From assembly GCF_022844465.1 (NCBI RefSeq), contig NZ_JALHLP010000010.1:62001-126000 (forward strand): DNA of 64,000 nt, in the 5' to 3' direction. The stretch is from Bradyrhizobium sp. Its GTDB lineage: Bacteria; Pseudomonadota; Alphaproteobacteria; Rhizobiales; Xanthobacteraceae. The notes under the pieces are model-generated. The model saw only the letters and a list, made by a program, of their open reading frames with translations, did no database searches and was not told where the DNA came from. The translations under genes were made by a program, and so were the position numbers. Positions 17,112-25,991 of the stretch are shown one piece after another. Every line of letters starts with the position of its first letter. Positions within the stretch are counted from its first letter, which is position 1.

Positions 17112-18622
17112 TGAGCGACACCCCTTCATCGATTTTCGTTCGCCAGGAGCTGGTGCCCGAACGTTCCGCGCCGGTGAAAACCACCGGCTTTATCGGCTTC
17201 CTGCGCACGCGCCTGTTCAACTCGCCGACCAACATCCTGATCACCATCGTTTGCGCGTTGCTGTTGTGGTTCATCCTCGTGCCGGCGATAAAATTCACGC
17301 TGATCGACGCGGTCTGGACCGGCAAGGACCGCACCGCCTGCCTCCCCAAAAGCCCGAACGAGGTGGTCGGCGCCTGCTGGCCGTTCATCCAGGCGAAGTT
17401 TTCGCAATTCGTCTATGGCTTCTATCCGGAAGCGGAACGCTGGCGGGTCAACCTGACCTTCCTTCTTGCCGCGATCCTGCTGCTGCCGCTGTTGATTCCG
17501 CGTTTGCCGGGTAAGGCTCCCAACGCCATCCTGTTCTTCCTGGCGTTTCCGGTCGTCGCCTTTTTCCTGCTGCATGGCGGCGGACTGGGTGGTTTCGGCG
17601 TGAGCTGGACGGCCGCGCTGCTGTCGGGGTTCAACGACAGCATCGCCGACGGCGGCAGGAAACTGGGCGCCGCCGGCGGTACGACAGCCGTGATCGGGCC
17701 GCTGCTGTGGCTAGTGGGCCAGCTGCTCGTGCTTGTCAGCACGCTGGTCGGCTGGGTGCTGCTGCCATTGACCTGGCTGCGCGAGCAGATCCAGGCCTTT
17801 GACCGGCCGGTGTGGGCCGACCTGGCGGCGACCGCCGTGATCGTGTCCGGCCTGATGCTGTGGCTCGGCGGCGGACTGCGTTCGCTCGCCACCACCCTTG
17901 GGGTGTTTGTCGCCATCGGCGTCGTGATCGCCATCATGGGGCTCGATCGCGGCGGATTTCCCGTTGTCGGCACCAGGCTCTGGGGCGGCCTGCTGGTCAC
18001 GCTGGTGGTGGCGGTCACCGGGATCGTCGCCTCGATGCCGGTCGGCATCGCGCTGGCCCTCGGGCGGCAGTCGACCATTCCCCTGATCCGGATTTTCTCG
18101 ATCGCCTTCATCGAGTTCTGGCGCGGCGTTCCGCTGATCACGGTGCTGTTCTTCGCAACCTATATGCTGCCGCTGTTCGTCCCGACCGGCTTCACCATCG
18201 ACGGGCTGGTGCGCGCCCTGATCGGGATCGCGCTGTTTACCGGGGCCTATCAGGCCGAGAACATCCGCGGCGGCCTGCAGGCTATCCCGCGCGGGCAGGG
18301 CGAGGCGGCGAGCGCGCTCGGCCTGTCCTGGGGGAAGACCACGGCGTTGATCGTGATGCCGCAGGCGCTGCGCCACGTCATCCCGAGCCTCGTCAACAGC
18401 TTCATCGGCCTGTTCAAGGACACCTCGCTGGTATCGATCGTCGCGCTGTTCGATCTGCTGGGTCAGTTGCGCGCGGCATTTGCCGATCCGAACTGGTCGA
18501 CGCCGTCGACGCTGTTCACCGGCTTTGCCTTCACCGGGCTGATCTATTTCGCCTTCTGCTTTGGCATGTCGCGTTACTCGCTGTTCGTCGAGAACCGGCT
18601 GAATGCGCATCGGCGCAACTGA
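17111..18622 (+). CDS. aapM: general L-amino acid ABC transporter permease AapM (enlarged)
   Basis: 503 residues. The N-terminal 155 residues and the C-terminal 220 residues, including the EAA loop GEAASALGLSWGKTTALIV, match AapM well. Between them (about 160-285) lies a segment with three or four extra hydrophobic stretches and the linker FNDSIADGGRKLGAAGG. Rhizobium AapM is about 384 residues as I recall, so this copy is roughly 120 longer. The insertion keeps frame and codon style, so it looks like a lineage feature rather than an error. It is translationally coupled to aapQ and followed by aapP after 9 bases. Confidence 0.9.
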   Translation: MSDTPSSIFVRQELVPERSAPVKTTGFIGFLRTRLFNSPTNILITIVCALLLWFILVPAIKFTLIDAVWTGKDRTACLPKSPNEVVGACWPFIQAKFSQFVYGFYPEAERWRVNLTFLLAAILLLPLLIPRLPGKAPNAILFFLAFPVVAFFLLHGGGLGGFGVSWTAALLSGFNDSIADGGRKLGAAGGTTAVIGPLLWLVGQLLVLVSTLVGWVLLPLTWLREQIQAFDRPVWADLAATAVIVSGLMLWLGGGLRSLATTLGVFVAIGVVIAIMGLDRGGFPVVGTRLWGGLLVTLVVAVTGIVASMPVGIALALGRQSTIPLIRIFSIAFIEFWRGVPLITVLFFATYMLPLFVPTGFTIDGLVRALIGIALFTGAYQAENIRGGLQAIPRGQGEAASALGLSWGKTTALIVMPQALRHVIPSLVNSFIGLFKDTSLVSIVALFDLLGQLRAAFADPNWSTPSTLFTGFAFTGLIYFAFCFGMSRYSLFVENRLNAHRRN

Positions 18623-18631
18623 GGACCAACC

Positions 18632-19375
18632 ATGGCCGGAAACTCGATCGTCGGCATCAACGGGCTCAACAAATGGTACGGCGATTTCCACGTCCTGCGC
18701 GATATCAACCTCGATGTCGCCAAGGGCGAGCGCATCGTGATCTGCGGGCCGTCGGGCTCCGGCAAGTCGACGCTGATCCGCTGCATCAACGCGCTGGAGG
18801 AATTCCAGGAAGGCAAGATCGTCGTCGACGGCATCGAGCTTGGTCCGAACCTGCGGCGCGTCGACGAGGTCCGGCGCGAAGTCGGCATGGTGTTCCAGAG
18901 CTTCAACCTGTTTCCGCACCTGACCGTGCTGGAAAACTGCACGCTGGCGCCGATCTGGGTGCGCAACATCCCGAAGAAGGACGCCGAGGCCGCCGCCATG
19001 AAATTCCTGGAGCGGGTCAAGATTCCGCATCAGGCCGCCAAGTATCCCGGCCAGATGTCGGGCGGCCAGCAGCAGCGCGTCGCGATCGCCCGCGCGCTGA
19101 CCATGAACCCGAAGGTCATGCTGTTCGACGAGCCGACCTCGGCGCTGGATCCCGAAATGGTCAAGGAGGTGCTCGACACCATGGTCGATCTGGCCGGGGA
19201 GGGCATGACCATGCTGGTGGTCACCCATGAAATGGGTTTCGCCCGCGAGGTCGCCAACCGCGTCGTCTTCATGGACGCCGGCCAGGTGATCGAATCCAAC
19301 ACGCCGGAAAACTTCTTCGCCAATCCGCAGCACGCGCGGACCAAGCTGTTCCTGAGCCAGATCCTGCGGCATTGA
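18632..19375 (+). CDS. aapP: general L-amino acid ABC transporter ATP-binding protein
   Basis: 247 residues. A cytoplasmic ABC ATPase with Walker [11 protein letters not shown]-loop in [10 protein letters not shown], signature [15 protein letters not shown], Walker [15 protein letters not shown] and H-loop VTHEMGFA. It powers AapQM and is the last gene of the aap operon. A palindromic repeat immediately downstream may end transcription. Confidence 0.94.
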   Translation: MAGNSIVGINGLNKWYGDFHVLRDINLDVAKGERIVICGPSGSGKSTLIRCINALEEFQEGKIVVDGIELGPNLRRVDEVRREVGMVFQSFNLFPHLTVLENCTLAPIWVRNIPKKDAEAAAMKFLERVKIPHQAAKYPGQMSGGQQQRVAIARALTMNPKVMLFDEPTSALDPEMVKEVLDTMVDLAGEGMTMLVVTHEMGFAREVANRVVFMDAGQVIESNTPENFFANPQHARTKLFLSQILRH

Positions 19376-19380
19376 GATCT

Positions 19381-19479
19381 GTCGTTCCGGGGCGTGTGAA
19401 ATGCGAACCCGGAGCCTCGAGATTCTCGGGTGCGCAATTGCGCACCAAAGTTCGATGCTGCGCATCGCTCCGGAATGAC
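19381..19479. repeat. palindromic repeat between convergent aapP and cysK
   Basis: GTCGTTCCGG at 19381-19390 and CCGGAATGAC at 19470-19479 are inverted arms with one mismatch. Inside are a perfect 16-base palindrome GTGCGCAATTGCGCAC (19430-19445) and a GATGC/GCATC stem near 19454-19466. It resembles a family of Bradyrhizobium intergenic repeats. Its position between two converging genes suggests a bidirectional terminator role. Confidence 0.75.
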
Positions 19480-19489
19480 GATGCTACCC

Positions 19490-20530
19490 TCACACCTTCA
19501 CGAACGGCAGCTCGACCTGGCTGCGCTTTTCCAGCCATGCCGGCACCGGCAGGTTCTTCGCGCGCATGAATTCCGGGTTGAACAGCTTTGACTGATAGCG
19601 GTGTCCGGAATCGCACAGGATGGTCACGATGGTCTTGCCGGGACCGAGTTGCTTGGCCAGCCGGATGGCGCCGGCGACGTTGATGCCGCTGGAGCCGCCG
19701 AGGCACAGGCCCTCGTGCTGGAGCAGGTCGTAGATCACGGTGACGGCTTCCTCATCCGGGATCAGGAAGGCGTCGTCGACCGTGGCGGTCTCGATCACGG
19801 GCGTGACGCGGCCAAGCCCGATGCCTTCGGTGATGGAATCGCCGGGCGTCGATTTCGCCTTACCGTTCTTGAACAGTTCGTACATCGCGAACCCGCACGG
19901 ATCGGCGCAGGCGTTGACGATGCCAGGGTGTTTCTCCTTCAGATAGCGGCTGGTGCCGGCCAGCGTGCCACCGGTACCGACCGCGCAGATGAAGCCGTCG
20001 ATCCTGCCGCCGGTCTGCTGCCAGATCTCCGGTCCGGTGGATTCATAATGCGCCTTGGCGTTGTCGAGATTGTTCCACTGGTCGGCGAACAGCACGCCGT
20101 GCGGCTCGGTCTTGCGAAGCTGCTCGGCGAGGCGCCTGCCGACGTGCTGGTAGTTGTTCGGATTGGCGTATGGCAGCGCCGGCACTTCGATCAGTTCGGC
20201 GCCGCAGAGCCGCAGCGTGTCCTTTTTTTCCTGGCTCTGGGTTGTCGGGATCAGGATCAAGGTCCGGTAACCGCGGGCATTGGCGACGACGGCAAGACCG
20301 ATTCCGGTATTGCCCGCGGTCGCCTCCACCACCAGGCCGCCGGGCTTGAGGTCGCCGCGCTTCTCGGCCTCCAGGATCATCCACTTGCCCGCGCGATCCT
20401 TGACCGACTGGCCGGGATTCATGAATTCGGCCTTGCCGAGAATGGTGCAGCCCGTGGATTCGGATGCGCGCTTCAGCTTGATCAGAGGCGTGTTGCCGAT
20501 CGCCTCGATAACGTCGTTGTTGAAGGCCAT
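19490..20530 (-). CDS. cysK: cysteine synthase A (O-acetylserine sulfhydrylase)
   Basis: 346 residues, a fold-type II PLP enzyme. The PLP lysine is Lys44 in GQSVKDRAGKW. The asparagine loop EATAGNTGIGLA contacts the substrate carboxylate, and the glycine-rich phosphate-binding loop is CAVGTGGTLAG. It makes cysteine from O-acetylserine and sulfide. It is slightly longer than enteric CysK, in line with the alphaproteobacterial cysteine synthase A group. A cystathionine beta-synthase-like role is less likely because no CBS domains follow. Confidence 0.9.
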   Translation of the reverse strand: MAFNNDVIEAIGNTPLIKLKRASESTGCTILGKAEFMNPGQSVKDRAGKWMILEAEKRGDLKPGGLVVEATAGNTGIGLAVVANARGYRTLILIPTTQSQEKKDTLRLCGAELIEVPALPYANPNNYQHVGRRLAEQLRKTEPHGVLFADQWNNLDNAKAHYESTGPEIWQQTGGRIDGFICAVGTGGTLAGTSRYLKEKHPGIVNACADPCGFAMYELFKNGKAKSTPGDSITEGIGLGRVTPVIETATVDDAFLIPDEEAVTVIYDLLQHEGLCLGGSSGINVAGAIRLAKQLGPGKTIVTILCDSGHRYQSKLFNPEFMRAKNLPVPAWLEKRSQVELPFVKV

Positions 20531-20638
20531 GTCGTTGAAATCGCCGTCTTTGCTGTTGCCGGGTTACCCGCCCACTTCCTGGGCGAGCCTAGAGGACCGC
20601 CGCAGGGCAGACAAGCCAGCGACGGCGCACCCGCGAGG

Positions 20639-21868
20639 TCAGCCTGATTTGGCGAACACCACCTGGCGCACGTCGATATTGCCGGACAGGAATCCGGCCT
20701 CGCAGTAGGCGAGATAGTACTCCCACAGCCGCCGGAAGCGGTCGTCGAAACCCGATGGCACCAGGTTCGGCCAGGCGGCGCGGAAATTGCTTCGCCAGAT
20801 CGCAAGCGTCTTGGCATAGTCTTGCCCGAAAATACGCTCGCGGATGACGGGAACGCCGAACCGCTCGCCGAGCGCCTTCAGGATCTGCGGCGAGGGCAGC
20901 ATGCCGCCGGGGAAGACGTAGCGCTGGATGAAATCGACTTCGCGGCGATAGCTCTTGAACAGGCTGTCCTGGATGGTGATGGCCTGGATGCCGGCCAGCC
21001 CGCCCGGCAGCAGCCGGTCGCGCAGTTGTGAAAAGTAGTTCGGCCAGAATTGCTCGCCGACCGCCTCGATCATCTCGATCGAGGCGATCCGGTCGTAGCG
21101 GTCTCGCTCGTCGCGATAGTCCTGCAGCCGGATCTCGACCTTGTCGCTGAGCCCGGCGTTGAAGATCCGCGCCTGGGCGAAGTCGCGCTGTTCCCTGCTG
21201 ATGGTGAGCCCGACCACCCTGGTGCCGAATGTCTTGGCGGCATACTCGGCAAATCCGCCCCAGCCGCAGCCGATCTCCAGCAGCTTCTGGCCCGGCCGCA
21301 GGTCGATGGCCTCCGCGAGCCGCCGGTACTTGTTGTGCTGGGCGGCGGTCAGGTCGGGCGTGTGTTCCTCGAACAGCGCGGAGGAATAGGTCATGCTGGG
21401 ATCGAGCCAGGCGGAATAGAAGGCGTTGCCGATGTCGTAATGCGCGTAGATGTTGCGGCGCGCCTGCCGCTTCGTATTGCGGTTGAGCCAGTGCCGCATG
21501 CTCTGGAAGGCGCGCGTGAAGGGGCTACCGGTCAGCATCGTCTGCATCCAGTCCTGGTTGACGCAGAACAGATAGAGGAACTGCGTCAGGTCAGGCGTGT
21601 CCCATTCGCCGCGCAGATAAGCTTCTGCGATACCGATATCGCCGCCGCGCAAGAGGCGGGAGGCGAAGCCGTAATCGTAGATCGTCATGGCGGCGGCCGG
21701 GCCGGGTCCGTTGCCGCCCAACCGGACCAGGCGGCCGTCGGCCAGGGTGACGTCGAGCGTGCCATGCTGCAGCTTCGAACCGAATCCCAGCGCCATCCGG
21801 ACCAGCCGCGGCAGTTCCGGAAACGTCGCGTCTACGGTTTCTGAGGTGACCGAAATAGGCTCGGACAT
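20639..21868 (-). CDS. cyclopropane-fatty-acid synthase family methyltransferase
   Basis: 409 residues from the ATG at 21868. A SAM-dependent methyltransferase of the CFA synthase family, with YAHYDIGNAFYSAWLD, the SAM motif LEIGCGWGGFAEYA (GCGWGG at 200-205) and VGLTISREQ. It transfers a methyl group to the double bond of unsaturated acyl chains in membrane phospholipids. It is 56 bases downstream of the DUF1365 gene, which follows an FAD oxidoreductase. The same trio occurs in alphaproteobacterial clusters linked to singlet-oxygen stress and modified fatty acids, so the product may not be a plain cyclopropane. Confidence 0.87.
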   Translation of the reverse strand: MSEPISVTSETVDATFPELPRLVRMALGFGSKLQHGTLDVTLADGRLVRLGGNGPGPAAAMTIYDYGFASRLLRGGDIGIAEAYLRGEWDTPDLTQFLYLFCVNQDWMQTMLTGSPFTRAFQSMRHWLNRNTKRQARRNIYAHYDIGNAFYSAWLDPSMTYSSALFEEHTPDLTAAQHNKYRRLAEAIDLRPGQKLLEIGCGWGGFAEYAAKTFGTRVVGLTISREQRDFAQARIFNAGLSDKVEIRLQDYRDERDRYDRIASIEMIEAVGEQFWPNYFSQLRDRLLPGGLAGIQAITIQDSLFKSYRREVDFIQRYVFPGGMLPSPQILKALGERFGVPVIRERIFGQDYAKTLAIWRSNFRAAWPNLVPSGFDDRFRRLWEYYLAYCEAGFLSGNIDVRQVVFAKSG

Positions 21869-21924
21869 GGGCGATCCATCGAACGGCGCTCCACCCCGGC
21901 TGTGAACGGCCAATGGACCCTGCT

Positions 21925-22794
21925 TCACTTCTTGCCGTGGGTGGACAACGCCGGCGAAGTATAGTCGCTGCCTTTCCCGGCCGCCAAGCCGGTTTTCAGC
22001 GATGCCCCCTGCCGCGGCACCAGCCGCGCGCCCTTGAGCCAGAGCCGCAGCGCTTCCCAGTGGATGGCCGCCATGATCTTCATGGTGACCAGCGGGAAAG
22101 CGACGAAGGCGCGGAGCAACTCTCTGGTGGTGAGAGCCCGGCGGCGGCCATGGAAGGTTGCGGCAAGCAGCGGCCCGTCGGGATCGGTCTCCAGGATCCG
22201 CAGCTTGACCCGCTGGTCCGGGGGCGACACGCGAAAATGGTAGCGCATCGCCATCTCGATGAAGGGCGAGACGTGGAACAGCTTGTCCTGCTGCTGGCGC
22301 ACCCCGGCGTCGCTGATCTGGCCGGGCTTCACGGGCAGTACGTAGGGGTGAATCTCGCCAAAGGTGTTGCGCACCTCGTAGATCAGCAGCGCCAGTTCGC
22401 CGCCGGCGCGATAGCAGAAATACACCGACAGCGGATTGAAGGTGTAGCCGAGCAGGCGAGGATAGCACAGCAGCAGCACCCGGCCGCCGGTCAGGTCGAC
22501 GCCGTGCTCGGCTGCGCAACGCTGCGCATAGGTGCGTAGCGGCTGGCTGCCGCGCTCGCCATGATCGGCCTCGTGGAAACTGTAGAGCGCCGCCCGGTTG
22601 ACGCCAAACAGCGGCGATTGCCGGTCCGCATCCTCCAGCCGGTCCAGATCAATCAGCAGGCTCATGACGCGATAGCTGAAGCGATGGCCCACCGGCTTCA
22701 ACCGGGCATGCATCACCTCGCCGACGTAAAGCGCCGCCGCCGCCGCGCGCTCCGGCGGTTCGGTTTCCCCTGACGTGGCAACGGGCGCGCGCAT
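21925..22794 (-). CDS. DUF1365 family protein
   Basis: 289 residues from the ATG at 22794, two bases after the stop of the upstream oxidoreductase. The family block is LYVGEVMHARLKPVGHRFSY, then LLCYPRLLGYTFNPLSVYFC and HVSPFIEMAMRYHF. No enzymatic activity is established to my knowledge. The gene is nearly always found between an FAD amine-oxidase-like gene and a CFA-synthase-like gene, so a role in lipid modification is inferred from context. Confidence 0.85.
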   Translation of the reverse strand: MRAPVATSGETEPPERAAAAALYVGEVMHARLKPVGHRFSYRVMSLLIDLDRLEDADRQSPLFGVNRAALYSFHEADHGERGSQPLRTYAQRCAAEHGVDLTGGRVLLLCYPRLLGYTFNPLSVYFCYRAGGELALLIYEVRNTFGEIHPYVLPVKPGQISDAGVRQQQDKLFHVSPFIEMAMRYHFRVSPPDQRVKLRILETDPDGPLLAATFHGRRRALTTRELLRAFVAFPLVTMKIMAAIHWEALRLWLKGARLVPRQGASLKTGLAAGKGSDYTSPALSTHGKK

Positions 22795-22796
22795 GG

Positions 22797-24110
22797 TCAC
22801 TCCGCGGCTTCCGCCAGCCCGGGAGGCGGCTCCCGCCACGGCACCCTCGCGCCCAGCGCTTCGGCGACCGCCAGGCCGGACCGCAATCCGTCTTCGTGAA
22901 AGCCGTATCCGGTCCACGCGCCGCAGAACCAGATATGCCGCCGGCCCTGTATTTCGGCCAACCGCTTCTGGGCGGCGAAAGCGTTGGCATTGTACTGCGG
23001 ATGCTCGCACATGAACTTGCCGAAGGTCAACGCGGGGTCGGGCTCGAGCGGCGGGTTGAGGCTGACGAACAGCGGCTTGTCGTCATCGATGCCTTGCAAC
23101 GGGTTCATCCAGTAGGTCACCGAGACGTCGTTGATGACGCTTCCTTCGCGCGGCCAGCGCAGGAAATTCCACGACGCCCAGGCGCGCCGGCGCTTTGGCA
23201 TCAGCCTCGGATCGCGATGAAGGTAGATCGTGTTCGGAGAATAGCCGATCGCTCCCAGGATCGAGCGCTCGCGATCGTCGGCATCCGACAGCATCGCCAG
23301 CGCCTGGTCGCTGTGCGAGGCGACGACGACGTGATCGTAGGTGTTGATGTTCCCCTGGCTGTCACGGATGACGACGCCCTGCGGCGTGCGTTTGATCGAG
23401 GTGACGGCGCAGCCGAGCTTGATGCGGTCGCGGAACGGGGCCGTCAGCTTCTGGACGTAGCGCTGGCTGCCGCCCTTGACGGTGCGCCAGACCGGGCGGT
23501 CGTATTGCAGGAGCCGATGATTGGCGAAGAAGGCGACGAAGTTCTCGGCAGGGAAATCCAGCATCTCATTCGACGGCGCCGACCAGATTGCGGCACCCAT
23601 CGGCGCGAGATAGTCGCTCAGCAGTCGCGGGGCGAAATGCCGGGCGCGGAAGTACTCACCGAGCGTCAGGCCTGCGAGCTTGCCGGCGGCGTAGTCCTCG
23701 ACGCTCTGCTGATTGAAAGTGAGGATGTCGCGCAGCATCCAAAGGTAGGAAGGCGACAGCAGGTTGCGCGGTTGCGCAAACAGCCCCTTTGCGGTTTCCA
23801 ACCAGTTGTGGCCGCCGCCCTTCCACTCGAAGCGACCGGTGTCGGCCGTGACCGCAAAGCTCATGCTGCTTTCAACAGTCTCCACCTCGAGATCGGCAAA
23901 CAGCGCCGTCAGGTCAGGGTAGTTGAGTTCGTTGTAGACGATGAAGCCGATATCGACCGCGATCCCGGTGCCGTCATAATCAACAGTCACCGTATGGCTG
24001 TGCCCGCCGGGCCTCGATTCCCGTTCGTAGACGGTGACCGGATAGTGCTTCGACAAGGCCCAGGCCGCGGCATTGCCGCTGATTCCCGTTCCGACCACCG
24101 CGACTCGCAT
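22797..24110 (-). CDS. NAD(P)/FAD-dependent oxidoreductase (amine-oxidase-like)
   Basis: 437 residues. The N-terminus is a Rossmann FAD-binding motif, VAVVGTGISGNAAAWAL (GxGxxG at 7-12), followed by ERESRPGGHSHT. The C-terminal FAD motif is IWFCGAWTGYGFHEDGLRSG. It belongs to the flavin amine oxidase/desaturase-like superfamily. It is first in a three-gene minus-strand operon with DUF1365 and CFA-synthase-like genes, suggesting it oxidises or desaturates an acyl chain before or after methylation (inference). The ribosome-binding site AAAGGGG is strong. Confidence 0.83.
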   Translation of the reverse strand: MRVAVVGTGISGNAAAWALSKHYPVTVYERESRPGGHSHTVTVDYDGTGIAVDIGFIVYNELNYPDLTALFADLEVETVESSMSFAVTADTGRFEWKGGGHNWLETAKGLFAQPRNLLSPSYLWMLRDILTFNQQSVEDYAAGKLAGLTLGEYFRARHFAPRLLSDYLAPMGAAIWSAPSNEMLDFPAENFVAFFANHRLLQYDRPVWRTVKGGSQRYVQKLTAPFRDRIKLGCAVTSIKRTPQGVVIRDSQGNINTYDHVVVASHSDQALAMLSDADDRERSILGAIGYSPNTIYLHRDPRLMPKRRRAWASWNFLRWPREGSVINDVSVTYWMNPLQGIDDDKPLFVSLNPPLEPDPALTFGKFMCEHPQYNANAFAAQKRLAEIQGRRHIWFCGAWTGYGFHEDGLRSGLAVAEALGARVPWREPPPGLAEAAE

Positions 24111-24503
24111 TTCTGCCCCTTTGTTCCAATTGCAGTTACGGAAGCGCGATCGCGGAGTTTCAAACCGGCCCTGTGCGCGCCACCGCTGCCCAAGGGCGCT
24201 GATTCGGGTCGTCAGAACAGGGGAAAAGCCCCATGAAACATTGGTAAGATTTCAGCGTTCGCGCCGAGGCCGATATCGATCCAAGGCCTGTGAAATAAGG
24301 GGAAGTCAGCTTTTCGACCGCCGTCGCGGCGGCTGGAACGCATGCCGGTTGGCGGCGGCGCTGGACTGTCCGCGTCCCGATCTCAAGGCTAGTATTCGTC
24401 GTTCTGCCTCCAACGGAAGCATCGCCTGAGTGAACGTGCCGAGGGTTACCAAGGGAAGCGTTGGTCGCGCGCCGGGCCACGATCGGTCCGGCGGAGCGCG
24501 CGG
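24111..24503. other. divergent intergenic region upstream of lipid trio and efflux operon
   Basis: About 393 bases between two divergent operons. The AAAGGGG ribosome-binding site for the oxidoreductase is at its left edge. No convincing promoter box, repeat, small gene or adjacent regulator gene is visible. Confidence 0.4.
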
Positions 24504-25991
24504 GTGACCGGTCGCATAGCAGTCGCGGTGGTCGATAGCTGGCTGGCCAGGATTCCCGCCGGCCAGTCGCTGGCGCGATGGCTTGCGGTGTTTGGTCTCG
24601 TGGCCAGTTCCGCGGGCTGCATCCTGACCAAGGATTTGCCGGATCCTGCGCTGGACGTGCCCGCAGGTTATAAGTCGGCGCGCTTGACGGCCGCCACCGA
24701 TGCGCCCCCCACGCTCGACTGGTGGCGCGGCTTTCGCTCCCGGGAGCTGACGGGGCTGATGGAGGAGGCGCAGACCGTCAATCTCGACATCGCCGCCGCC
24801 ACCGCGCGATTCAAACAGGCGGATGCACAGGCGCGGATCGCGGGCGCGGCGCTGTTGCCTGCTCTGAGCGGCGCCGGTCAGGAAACCTATTCCCGCACCT
24901 CCGGCTCCAGCGCCAGCGGCCTGACCATCGGCGGCCGCGAGGTCGTCAATTTTTCTGCCTCGCTCAGCGCCAGCTACGAGCTGGATTTCTGGGGCAAGAA
25001 CCGCAACGCCGCCCAGGCGGCGGAAGAGACCGCCGCCGCCACCCGCTTTGACCGCGACGTCGTTGCGCTGACCACGCTGACGACGGTCGCCAACGCCTAT
25101 TTTCAGGTGCTGGCCGCGCAGGACCGGATTCGCACCGCGCAGCGAAACATCGCGAGCGCCGAACGCATCCTCAACGCCATCAAGGAGCGCCTCAGGGCCG
25201 GCACCGGCAACGATCTCGATGTCGCGCAGCAGGAAAGCGTGCTGGCCAACCAGCGCGCGCTGGTGCCGCCGCTGCGCCAGACGCTCGACCAGAACATCAA
25301 TGCGCTGGCAACGCTGGTATCGCGACCGCCGGAAGCGGTGCGCGTCGCCGGTGGATCGCTCAACAACATCGCCGCGCCGCGGGTCACGCCCGGTCTGCCC
25401 TCGGAACTGCTGACCCAGCGTCCCGATATCCGCCGCCAGGAAGCGCAGCTCGCCGCGGCGACCGCGAATGTGGGCAGCGCCCGCGCGCAGTTTTTCCCGA
25501 GCATTCAGTTGACGGGGCAGGGCGGCTATCAAAGCTCGGCGCTGGCTTCGCTGTTCCAGCCGCAAGCCGCTTTTTTCAACATGGTCGGCAGTCTGACCCA
25601 GCCGATCTTCGACGGTGGCAGGATCCTCGGAAACTTCGAACTGACCAGGGCGCGCCAGGACGAGTTGCTGCAAACCTACCGAAAGACCGTCGTGCAGGCC
25701 TTTGCCGATGTCGACAATGCGCTGATGTCGATCCGACAGACCACCGAGCGGCTGCGGCTACAGCGCCAGGTGGTGGCGGCGTCACGGCGGGCATTTCAGC
25801 TCTCCGAGCAGCAGTTGCGGGCCGGCACTGCCGACATCGTGACTGTGCTAAATACCCAGCTGACGCTATTCCAGGCGGAAGATTCGCTGCTGCAGGCCCA
25901 ATTGGCCCGGCTGCTTGCGATCGTCAGCCTTTATCAGGCGCTGGGCGGCGGCTGGGAGCCCAGGATGGAGAGGCCGGTTGATGCTCTTTAG
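24504..25991 (+). CDS. RND efflux outer-membrane factor (NodT family)
   Basis: 495 residues from GTG 24504. A lipoprotein signal ends ASSAGC (Cys39), as in the NodT/OprM group. The body is two OEP repeats, with YELDFWGKNRNAAQAAEE in the first and QPIFDGGRILGNFELTRARQ in the second. It forms the trimeric outer-membrane channel. Its last 11 bases overlap the adaptor gene, and the whole system (channel, adaptor, two pumps) is in one plus-strand operon. Confidence 0.9.
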   Translation: MTGRIAVAVVDSWLARIPAGQSLARWLAVFGLVASSAGCILTKDLPDPALDVPAGYKSARLTAATDAPPTLDWWRGFRSRELTGLMEEAQTVNLDIAAATARFKQADAQARIAGAALLPALSGAGQETYSRTSGSSASGLTIGGREVVNFSASLSASYELDFWGKNRNAAQAAEETAAATRFDRDVVALTTLTTVANAYFQVLAAQDRIRTAQRNIASAERILNAIKERLRAGTGNDLDVAQQESVLANQRALVPPLRQTLDQNINALATLVSRPPEAVRVAGGSLNNIAAPRVTPGLPSELLTQRPDIRRQEAQLAAATANVGSARAQFFPSIQLTGQGGYQSSALASLFQPQAAFFNMVGSLTQPIFDGGRILGNFELTRARQDELLQTYRKTVVQAFADVDNALMSIRQTTERLRLQRQVVAASRRAFQLSEQQLRAGTADIVTVLNTQLTLFQAEDSLLQAQLARLLAIVSLYQALGGGWEPRMERPVDAL

